Part shown: positions 1-5,218 of the stretch, piece after piece
How positions within the stretch are numbered: the first letter of the stretch is position 1
Layout of the letters: each line of letters starts with the position of its first letter
Source of the DNA: an uncultured Lachnospiraceae bacterium
Lineage (GTDB): Bacteria > Bacillota > Clostridia > Lachnospirales > Lachnospiraceae
Assembly (NCBI GenBank): GCA_934370915.1
Contig: CAKRNI010000066.1
Location: forward strand, 1 to 12,031
Direction of reading: 5' to 3'
DNA length: 12,031 bases
Translations under genes and position numbers: made by a program
The notes under the pieces: model-generated
Told to the model about the DNA's origin: nothing
Database searches by the model: none
Seen by the model: only the letters and a program-made list of their open reading frames with translations

Positions 1-518
1 CGGCTTTAAGTGAGCAGGTTCAGAGCCATAAGATGAAAAAAATCTACACAGCAGTTGTCCACGGAAGACCTGTGAATGCGGTGGATAACTATGTGGATTA
101 TCTGGTGAAAACACCGGATGGGAATTATTCACAGGTTGTGGATAAGGGGATAACCGGCGCGAAGAAGGCGGAGCTGTCCTATGAAGTATTAAAGACGATC
201 GATGGAGAGGCAGCAGGGCTGCCGGGAACGGAGTTGAGTCTTTTAAAAGTTGCGCTGAAGACCGGAAGGCATCACCAGATCCGCGTGCAGATGGCGTACC
301 ATGGAACGCCGCTTTATGGGGATATGAAGTATGGCATGCCTGAGGGAAATCCTGTGAAGGAAAATCCGGGAGCAGCAAAAGCGCAGGCAGCGGAGAGGAG
401 AGAGCCTGTGGCTCTCTGTGCGTCTGCGCTGACGTTTTTCCACCCGGTGACGAAGAAAGAAATGACGTTTGAGATGGAGCCGGCGGGCGGTATATTTCAG
501 TTGTTTGAAAGCGTGTGA
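1..518 (+). CDS. RluA-family 23S rRNA/tRNA pseudouridine synthase, 3' part (5' end outside window)
   Basis: The product isomerises specific uridines in rRNA or tRNA to pseudouridine in the cytoplasm. The reading frame is open to the left edge (codons from position 3 read ALSEQVQSHK before Met at 33), so the gene starts outside the window and Met33 is internal. The visible part carries the RluA C-terminal signature LKTGRHHQIRVQMAYHG followed by TPLYGDMKYG, matching the family pattern L-TGR-HQIRVH---G-PI-GD-YG. The catalytic Asp motif (HRLD) lies N-terminal of this in the family and is therefore not visible. About 170 residues of an expected ~300 are seen. Which uridine it modifies (RluB/C/D-type) cannot be told from this part. 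No clear terminator follows in the 104-base gap before the next gene. Confidence 0.9.
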   Translation, partial: ALSEQVQSHKMKKIYTAVVHGRPVNAVDNYVDYLVKTPDGNYSQVVDKGITGAKKAELSYEVLKTIDGEAAGLPGTELSLLKVALKTGRHHQIRVQMAYHGTPLYGDMKYGMPEGNPVKENPGAAKAQAAERREPVALCASALTFFHPVTKKEMTFEMEPAGGIFQLFESV

Positions 519-622
519 TGGACCAGTCCGGAGAATCTGTCATCAGGGACGAATAGCCCGGGAATTTCCGTCCATACTATGAGCAGTACAAAGGAAGTAC
601 AAATCAGAAAACGGGTGATTCC

Positions 623-1699
623 ATGGTAAGTCCTGAGAAAAAACTGAAGAAATTTCTACTGATTCTGGGAATCACGGGTGCGGTATACGGAGCGTTCCGT
701 TATCTGTTACCCCTCGTGATTCCCTTTTTATGTGCATATGGAACGGCTCTGTTTCTGCGCCCGTCGGTCCGGTTTCTCTCAAACCGCATTGCAGTGCCGT
801 ATCATGGGAAGATGCGCCGCCTGCCGGTGTCTCTGATCGGTGGGATCGAGCTTATGGTGCTGTCATGCCTGATCTTTGGATTTCTTTATGTGGGCGGCAG
901 CATGGCAGTGAACCAGACAGGGCTTTTTATCCGGAGATTTCCGGACTGGCTTTCCAAACTTGATCTGCGGCTGACAGATATCTGCCGCATTCTGGAACAG
1001 AAGCTGGGTCTCAAGGCGGACGCGCTGGTGGAACTCGTGGGGAGAGCAGTGGAGGAGGTCCGACAGATATTCAGGAATTCCACGATGCCGGTACTCGTAG
1101 GTCATTCCATGTCAGCGCTCCGTGCGGCTGTCACCGGAATCGTCCTCTTTTTTATCTACTTCGCCGCAGTGATCCTGACGCTGCAGGAGATGGACGATCT
1201 CAGGGAAAAGCGGAGTCGTTCGGTCTTCAGGCAGGAGTTTCTGGTGGTGGGGGAACGGATTGCTTCCGTGGTGAGTGCATGGCTGAAAACGCAGGTATTT
1301 ATTTTGTTTCTCACCAGTGCTGTCTGTATTTTTGGTCTGGCAGTGATTGGAAATCCTTATTCATTTTTGTTCGGCTGTGGGATCGGAATCCTGGATGCCC
1401 TCCCGGTATTGGGAGCCGGGACAGTCCTGATCCCGTGGGGGATCCTTCTGCTCCTTCAAAAAGCGTGGAAAAAGGCTGCCGTGATCTTTGGTGTCTATGT
1501 GGGATGCTATTTTCTGCGGCAGATTTCGGAGGCGAGACTGATGGGAAAGCAGGTTGGCCTTTCGCCGCTGGAGTCACTGGCCTCCATGTATGTAGGTCTG
1601 AAATTATTTGGTCTGGCAGGTCTGCTTCTGGGACCGGTGGGAGTGCTTCTGATCGGAGATCTGGTGCAGATGTATGAGAAAAAAGAAATTCACGGATGA
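623..1699 (+). CDS. ytvI: YtvI-like / AI-2E transporter family integral membrane protein
   Basis: This is a 358-residue polytopic membrane protein of the AI-2E transporter (PerM/UPF0118) family. Hydrophobic stretches lie at about residues 10-45 (likely two segments), 67-92, 160-187, 220-242, 245-280, 283-300 and 315-350. A polar, partly helical region at about 93-155 sits between them, the usual layout of the family. The motif DALPVLGAGTVLIPW near residue 260 and GLAGLLLGPVGVLLIG near the C-terminus are the conserved family signatures. The length and the short basic N-terminus fit the sporulation-associated YtvI subgroup of endospore formers. Its transported substrate is unknown, so the sporulation link is inference from family. 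The start is the only in-frame ATG after a stop at 554-556. Its Shine-Dalgarno is poor (GGGTGA about 6 bases upstream), suggesting weak translation. Confidence 0.8.
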   Translation: MVSPEKKLKKFLLILGITGAVYGAFRYLLPLVIPFLCAYGTALFLRPSVRFLSNRIAVPYHGKMRRLPVSLIGGIELMVLSCLIFGFLYVGGSMAVNQTGLFIRRFPDWLSKLDLRLTDICRILEQKLGLKADALVELVGRAVEEVRQIFRNSTMPVLVGHSMSALRAAVTGIVLFFIYFAAVILTLQEMDDLREKRSRSVFRQEFLVVGERIASVVSAWLKTQVFILFLTSAVCIFGLAVIGNPYSFLFGCGIGILDALPVLGAGTVLIPWGILLLLQKAWKKAAVIFGVYVGCYFLRQISEARLMGKQVGLSPLESLASMYVGLKLFGLAGLLLGPVGVLLIGDLVQMYEKKEIHG

Positions 1700-1708
1700 G
1701 AAGCTGCA

Positions 1709-1737
1709 TTGTCCTGTAAAAAATACTGTGGTACAAT
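1709..1737 (+). promoter_or_regulatory. sigma-A-type promoter for the GNAT gene
   Basis: TTGTCC (1709-1714) and TACAAT (1732-1737) are separated by exactly 17 bases, 4/6 and 5/6 matches to the vegetative consensus. The element begins 10 bases after the ytvI stop and lies 48 bases before the acetyltransferase start, so that gene is probably transcribed on its own. Confidence 0.55.
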
Positions 1738-1784
1738 AGGAACAGCAATCTGTTACAGCGAAACAATGAAAGAGGAGAAGACCC

Positions 1785-2285
1785 ATGACAGAAGACAACT
1801 ACACAATAAGAAAAGCATCCACAGCCGACCTTGTTAGGATCCACGAAATCTACGCCGCTGCCCGCAGGTTTATGCGCGACCAGGGAAATTTCAGCCAGTG
1901 GGACGGAGAGGACGCCCCTGAGCGCCTGCTTCCGGGGGACATCGAAGCCGGAAACCTATATGTTCTGGAAGAAAATGGCGCGATCCATGCCGTCTTCGCC
2001 TTTATTACCGGCGATGATCCATGTTACGCCGTGATCGAACAGGGAGCCTGGAAGTCTGATTCTCCATACGCAGCTGTCCACCGCGTCGCGAGTGACGGCA
2101 CCGTCCACAACGTCATCGGCCGGATCATGAGCTTCGCCGGATCAAACATATCCCACATCCGGATCGACACCCACGAAAATAACAAAGTGATGCAGAAGGC
2201 CCTGGAAAAACAGGGCTTTGAGAGATGTGGAATCATTTATGTCCCGGACGGAACACCGCGGATCGCATTTGAGCGGATAGAATAG
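1785..2285 (+). CDS. GNAT-family N-acetyltransferase
   Basis: This 166-residue protein should transfer an acetyl group from acetyl-CoA to an amine; the acceptor is unknown. It opens with the usual GNAT beginning (YTIRKASTADLVRIHEIYAAAR, residues 6-27). The acetyl-CoA-binding core follows at about 99-117 (HRVASDGTVHNVIGRIMSF). The C-terminal motif THENNKVMQKALEKQGFERCG (about 129-149) is the typical helix and strand of this superfamily. The start has a strong Shine-Dalgarno (AGAGGAGAAG, 1771-1780) five bases upstream. A promoter at 1709-1737 and a terminator at 2316-2382 make it a single-gene unit. Codon choice leans to C-ending codons (gcc, cgc, atc, gac) more than in the neighbouring genes, a mild hint of a different history. 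Substrates such as small molecules, antibiotics or protein N-termini cannot be separated by sequence reading. Confidence 0.85.
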   Translation: MTEDNYTIRKASTADLVRIHEIYAAARRFMRDQGNFSQWDGEDAPERLLPGDIEAGNLYVLEENGAIHAVFAFITGDDPCYAVIEQGAWKSDSPYAAVHRVASDGTVHNVIGRIMSFAGSNISHIRIDTHENNKVMQKALEKQGFERCGIIYVPDGTPRIAFERIE

Positions 2286-2315
2286 ACCATGATCTTATAG
2301 AAGAGAAGAAACGTA

Positions 2316-2382
2316 CTCGCGCGAAGCTGCAGGCTTTCGCCGGCAATCGCGCGAGAATGTGTCAGGGCACATTCTTTTTTTT
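2316..2382 (+). terminator. double-hairpin intrinsic terminator after the GNAT gene
   Basis: A first hairpin has perfect 9-bp arms, CTCGCGCGA (2316-2324) and TCGCGCGAG (2347-2355). A second, overlapping by one base, pairs GAATGTG (2355-2361) with CACATTC (2368-2374) around a six-base loop. It runs straight into eight T residues (2375-2382). The second hairpin plus T-run is the terminator proper. The first may stabilise the mRNA 3' end or assist termination. Confidence 0.85.
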
Positions 2383-2392
2383 ATATAGAGAA

Positions 2393-2424
2393 TGTCAACC
2401 TAATAAATATAATTGGTTGACAAT
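2393..2424 (+). promoter_or_regulatory. BirA-type biotin operator
   Basis: Perfect 8-bp inverted arms TGTCAACC (2393-2400) and GGTTGACA (2415-2422) are separated by 14 bases. From memory, Firmicutes BirA sites have the form TTGTTAACC-N14/15-GGTTAACAA, so both the half-sites and the spacing fit. The location directly before bioY supports the call. The right arm contains the -35 hexamer of the bioY promoter, so bound BirA (with biotinyl-AMP) should block RNA polymerase when biotin is plentiful. The birA gene is not in this window. Confidence 0.85.
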
Positions 2425-2445
2425 TTAAAAATTCTATGATATGCT
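2417..2445 (+). promoter_or_regulatory. promoter of the bioY-bioD-bioA unit
   Basis: A perfect -35 TTGACA (2417-2422) is followed after 17 bases by TATGCT (2440-2445), itself preceded by TG (2437-2438), which makes an extended -10. Transcription should start near 2452, giving a leader of about 148 bases before the bioY start. The -35 lies inside the right half of the BirA operator. Confidence 0.75.
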
Positions 2446-2451
2446 CCTACA

Positions 2452-2599
2452 AGTCCATCTTTGTAATACCACCCGGGATCCGGGAACAGCGGCTGCTGTT
2501 CCGGAAGGTATGAAAGGTGCGGAAAATGATGCGCATGTACAGGAAAAGGGGAGTGTTTCAGATCTTAAGAACACCCCGGAAATTTAGGAGGATACTATC
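2452..2599 (+). other. bioY mRNA leader with two hairpins and a 25-codon upstream ORF
   Basis: The leader holds a perfect 8-bp hairpin with a four-base loop (GGAACAGC at 2483-2490, GCTGTTCC at 2495-2502). A second stem pairs GGG(A)GTGTT (2549-2557) with AACACCCC (2570-2577). Neither is followed by a T-run, so neither is an intrinsic terminator. A short ORF, ATG 2510 to TAG 2587 (MKGAENDAHVQEKGSVSDLK...), ends inside the bioY Shine-Dalgarno (2586-2591). Its own ribosome binding site (GGAAGG, 2503-2508) is only one base from the ATG, so translation is doubtful. I recognise no riboswitch class here. Confidence 0.4.
2586..2591 (+). promoter_or_regulatory. bioY ribosome binding site, selecting a TTG start
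   Basis: AGGAGG lies 8 bases before TTG at 2600 and 17 bases before the next in-frame ATG at 2609. The spacing therefore favours the rarer TTG start. Confidence 0.7.
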
Positions 2600-3157
2600 T
2601 TGAAACATATGAAGACAAAAGACCTTGTGCTGTGCGCAATGTTTGTCGCGTTGATCGCGGTGGGGGCATTTATTAAGGTTCCGGTTCCGGTCGTTCCGTT
2701 TACTCTCCAGTTTTTATTTACGATGCTGGCGGGACTGCTTCTTGGTCCTGTAAATGGGGCGATGGCAGTTGTGGTCTATATCGTGCTGGGACTGGTGGGA
2801 CTTCCAGTCTTCACACAGGGCGGTGGACCGGGCTATATTTTTCAGCCGAGTTTTGGGTATATCATCGGATTTGCGGTGGCAGCCTATGTGACCGGACGGA
2901 TCGCTAATGAGAAGAGCCACCCGGGCTACAGCCGTCTTCTGGCGGCAAACTTTATCGGACTCTTTATCGTGTATGCGTTCGGTATGGTCTATTATTATGT
3001 GATCAGTAATTTTGTTATCAATACGCCGATCGGACTCTGGCCACTGTTTTTATACTGCTTTTTGCTGGCAGTCCCGGGAGATATCGTGCTGTGCCTTCTG
3101 GCTGCGGCAATCGGAAAGCGAATGATCCCGATGATCAGAGAGGGGAGACTCGGATAG
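2600..3157 (+). CDS. bioY: biotin ECF transporter substrate-binding protein BioY
   Basis: BioY is the membrane S component that binds biotin for energy-coupling-factor uptake. It normally pairs with the shared EcfA/EcfA'/EcfT module, which is not in this window and is presumably encoded elsewhere. The 185-residue length is typical and the protein is almost entirely hydrophobic, consistent with about six membrane helices. Family hallmarks are the N-terminal AMFVALIAVGAFIKVPVP (13-30), VPFTLQFLFTMLAGLLLGP (32-50) and GLPVFTQGGGPGYIFQPSFG (67-86). The TTG start is set by AGGAGG at 2586-2591; an ATG start at residue 4 is the alternative. It is the first gene of a biotin-regulated unit, and bioD begins three bases after its stop. 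Co-regulation with biosynthesis genes by BirA supports biotin as the ligand. Confidence 0.95.
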   Translation: MKHMKTKDLVLCAMFVALIAVGAFIKVPVPVVPFTLQFLFTMLAGLLLGPVNGAMAVVVYIVLGLVGLPVFTQGGGPGYIFQPSFGYIIGFAVAAYVTGRIANEKSHPGYSRLLAANFIGLFIVYAFGMVYYYVISNFVINTPIGLWPLFLYCFLLAVPGDIVLCLLAAAIGKRMIPMIREGRLG

Positions 3158-3160
3158 AAT

Positions 3161-3856
3161 ATGAGTAAAAATATTTTCATTACAGGTACGGGAACGGATG
3201 TTGGTAAGACATATGTGACGGGACTGATTGTGAAAAAACTGCGGGAGAGCGGTGCGGATGCGGCTTACTATAAAGCCGCCATGAGCGGCAACGAGAGGCG
3301 GCCGGATGGCAGCCTGATCCCAGGGGACGCTCTGCAGGTAAAAAATATGTCCGGAATCCGCCAGCCGCTGGAAGAGATGTGTCCATATGTCTATGAGACT
3401 GCGGTCTCACCGCATCTGGCATCGCGGCTGGAGGGGAATCCGGTCCGGATGGAAGTCGTGCTGGAGGGGTTTCACAAGGTTTGTGAGGAGTATGAGTATG
3501 TAACGATGGAGGGAAGCGGCGGAATCCTCTGTCCGCTCTGCTTCGATGAGGCGGATATCCGCCTGCCGGAGGTGGTCAAAGCCTGTGGTCTTGGCTGTCT
3601 CATGATCGCGGATGCCGGACTCGGGACGATCAACGATGTGGCATTGACTGCGTATTATCTCAAAGAGCAGGGGATCGCGCTGAAGGGGATTATTTTAAAT
3701 CATTACAGACAGGGCGATATGCTCCATGAAGATAACCGGAACATGTGTGAAGCCTATACGGGAGTTCCGGTCGTTGCCTGTGTGGCGGACGGTGACACAG
3801 AGCTTTCCATGAAGGCGGAAGATTTAAAGGCGCTGTATGAAGCCTCGGAAAAATGA
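3161..3856 (+). CDS. bioD: ATP-dependent dethiobiotin synthetase BioD
   Basis: BioD closes the ureido ring of 7,8-diaminopelargonate (DAPA) with CO2 and ATP to give dethiobiotin, the penultimate step of biotin synthesis, in the cytoplasm. The 231 residues match the family (~225 in E. coli). The P-loop GTGTDVGKT is at residues 9-17. The substrate/phosphate-contacting lysine lies in YYKAAMSG (K38), SPHLA is at about 83-87, and EGSGGILCPL (117-126) corresponds to EGAGG of E. coli. The usual KPV is KAA here, a mild deviation. GIILNHY near 186 is the expected purine-binding segment. The gene starts 3 bases after the bioY stop, and its nearest Shine-Dalgarno-like sequence (GGGGAG, 3142-3147) is rather far upstream, so translation is probably coupled to bioY. 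Confidence 0.95.
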   Translation: MSKNIFITGTGTDVGKTYVTGLIVKKLRESGADAAYYKAAMSGNERRPDGSLIPGDALQVKNMSGIRQPLEEMCPYVYETAVSPHLASRLEGNPVRMEVVLEGFHKVCEEYEYVTMEGSGGILCPLCFDEADIRLPEVVKACGLGCLMIADAGLGTINDVALTAYYLKEQGIALKGIILNHYRQGDMLHEDNRNMCEAYTGVPVVACVADGDTELSMKAEDLKALYEASEK

Positions 3857-3857
3857 T

Positions 3858-3863
3858 AAGGAG
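3858..3863 (+). promoter_or_regulatory. bioA ribosome binding site, setting the start at 3873
   Basis: AAGGAG just after the bioD stop lies 9 bases before ATG 3873. An in-frame ATG at 3837 exists inside bioD, but it has no such site and would add 12 lysine-rich residues foreign to BioA. Confidence 0.8.
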
Positions 3864-3872
3864 AAGAAAAAG

Positions 3873-5072
3873 ATGATCTGGTATCCATATGAACAATTAA
3901 AAACAATGAAGGCACCGTATGAGATCGTGGACGCGAACGGAGTATATCTTTATACAAAGGACCAGAAGATGATCGATTCGGTCTCATCCTGGTGGAGTGT
4001 GATCCACGGGTATAAACACCCGGTCATCAATCAGGCGATCATCTCTCAGGTGGAGAAGTTTTCCCATGTCATGTTAGGCGGGCTGACGCATGAACCGGCA
4101 AGAAAGCTGTCGGAGAAACTGGCCTCCTGGCTGCCGGGGGATCTGGACTATTGCTTCTTTTCGGATTCCGGCAGTGTTGCGGTTGAGGTGTCTTTAAAGA
4201 TGGCGCTGCAGTATTACATGAACCGGGGAGATGAAAAGCGGACGATGATCCTGGCTCTGGAACATGCTTATCATGGAGACACGTTTAAGACGATGGAAGC
4301 GGGAGATGATGAGGACTATCATTTTGTGCTGAAGGCTTATGGGACAAGTCCGTATGTGGTCCATATTCCAACGGAGACAGCAGCGCTGGAGGAGGCCTTT
4401 GAAAAGTATCATGACAGGCTGAACTGTATGCTGGTGGAACCGCTGCTGCAGGGAGCCGGCGGCATGCGGATGTATGATGTTTCGTTCTTAAAAAAGGCAA
4501 GGGAGCTTTGCGACCGGTACGATGTACTTCTGATCTTCGATGAGGTTGCGACCGGATTCGGCCGGACCGGCAACCGTTTTGTGGCGGATCTTGTACTCCC
4601 GGATATTCTGGTTCTCGGAAAGGCACTGACCGGCGGATATATCGGGCATGCCGCCACCATAGCGAACCGGAAAGTATTTGAAGGTTTTTACGATGATGTT
4701 CCGGAACATGCCCTGATGCACGGACCGACCTTTATGGGAAACGCGCTGGCGTGCAGTGCGGCTCTGGCATCGATCGAACTGTTTGAGACACAGAATTACA
4801 TGGAAAAGATCCGGAAGATAGAGGCAGTAACGCGGCGCGAGATGGAAGGCTTCACAGATCCAAGAATCCGCGAAGTCCGGATCATGGGCGGCTGTGTCTG
4901 CGTCGAGGTCTACGATCCGGCGGTACTGAAAGGATATCAGGAATATGCCTGCAAGAGAGGCGTGTTCAGCCGTCCGTTTTTAAACTATCTTTACGCGATG
5001 GTGCCTTACGTGATCAATGAGGAAGAACTTGTGCAGGTCCTTCAGTGTATGAAGGACTGGTTTGCGAGATAG
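3873..5072 (+). CDS. bioA: adenosylmethionine-8-amino-7-oxononanoate aminotransferase BioA
   Basis: BioA is a PLP-dependent class III aminotransferase. It converts KAPA to DAPA, supplying the substrate of the BioD encoded just upstream; the amino donor is usually SAM, with lysine used by some Gram-positive enzymes. From Met 3873 the protein is 399 residues, slightly shorter than E. coli BioA (~429). It begins IWYPYEQLKTM, the usual BioA opening. SSWWSVIHGYKHP (38-50) is the substrate-loop signature, SDSGS (97-101) binds the PLP phosphate, and FDEVATGFGRTG (222-233) holds the ring-nitrogen Asp223. LGKALTGGYIG (248-258) carries the Schiff-base Lys250, and HGPTFMGN (283-290) is conserved. The gene ends 9 bases before a strong terminator, closing the bioY-bioD-bioA unit. 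SAM versus lysine as donor cannot be decided here. Confidence 0.95.
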   Translation: MIWYPYEQLKTMKAPYEIVDANGVYLYTKDQKMIDSVSSWWSVIHGYKHPVINQAIISQVEKFSHVMLGGLTHEPARKLSEKLASWLPGDLDYCFFSDSGSVAVEVSLKMALQYYMNRGDEKRTMILALEHAYHGDTFKTMEAGDDEDYHFVLKAYGTSPYVVHIPTETAALEEAFEKYHDRLNCMLVEPLLQGAGGMRMYDVSFLKKARELCDRYDVLLIFDEVATGFGRTGNRFVADLVLPDILVLGKALTGGYIGHAATIANRKVFEGFYDDVPEHALMHGPTFMGNALACSAALASIELFETQNYMEKIRKIEAVTRREMEGFTDPRIREVRIMGGCVCVEVYDPAVLKGYQEYACKRGVFSRPFLNYLYAMVPYVINEEELVQVLQCMKDWFAR

Positions 5073-5081
5073 AATGAATAG

Positions 5082-5121
5082 AGTACAGAACAAACATTCG
5101 GTTTGCTCTGTACTTTTTTTT
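5082..5121 (+). terminator. intrinsic terminator of the biotin unit
   Basis: AGTACAGA (5082-5089) pairs with TCTGTACT (5107-5114), and CAAAC (5091-5095) pairs with GTTTG (5101-5105). One A-C mismatch separates the two stem parts, and the loop has five bases. An unbroken run of eight T residues (5114-5121) follows at once. Confidence 0.92.
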
Positions 5122-5128
5122 ATCGGAA

Positions 5129-5152
5129 TGCTATACTGGAATGTATTCCAGT
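5129..5152 (+). promoter_or_regulatory. likely uvrB extended -10 promoter overlapped by a palindrome
   Basis: TGCTATACT (5129-5137) is an extended -10 element (TATACT, 5/6 match), though no good -35 is seen at 17 bases. The palindrome ACTGGAAT (5135-5142), GT, ATTCCAGT (5145-5152) has perfect 8-bp arms and covers the end of the -10 and the expected start point near 5144. That position suits a repressor operator. It does not match the Firmicutes LexA box (GAAC-N4-GTTC), although uvrB is a classic SOS gene. A weaker alternative promoter is TTGGGA (5165-5170), 18 bases, TAATAT (5189-5194). Confidence 0.4.
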
Positions 5153-5218
5153 TCGGCTTCGCCGTTGGGATTTTTGCACTGCTTCTAATAATATCATGGA
5201 CAGATCAGGAGAAATCAT

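Noticed and set aside
585..603. Direct repeat AGTACAAA twice, 11 bases apart, before ytvI
   Set aside because: Two short copies only, with no promoter-like spacing or symmetry; could easily be chance.
1311..1844. 177-codon minus-strand frame over the ytvI end and the GNAT start
   Set aside because: It overlaps two plus-strand genes with clear family motifs and shows no recognisable domain.
2452..2599. Riboswitch or T-box in the bioY leader
   Set aside because: No T-box GGTGG sequence, no TPP, cobalamin, SAM or FMN core, and no terminator or T-run in the leader. A protein operator already explains biotin control.
3837..3872. bioA start at ATG 3837
   Set aside because: It would overlap bioD by 20 bases, lacks a ribosome binding site and adds a lysine-rich tail. 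ATG 3873 has AAGGAG at 9 bases and the conserved BioA opening.
5135..5152. LexA (SOS) box before uvrB
   Set aside because: The palindrome is perfect but reads GGAAT-GT-ATTCC, not GAAC-N4-GTTC, so it is reported only as an unidentified operator candidate.
5149..5175. Second terminator before uvrB (CGGC-TTC-GCCG then a T-rich stretch)
   Set aside because: The stem is only four pairs and the T-run is separated by TTGGGA. The strong terminator at 5082-5121 already ends the biotin unit.
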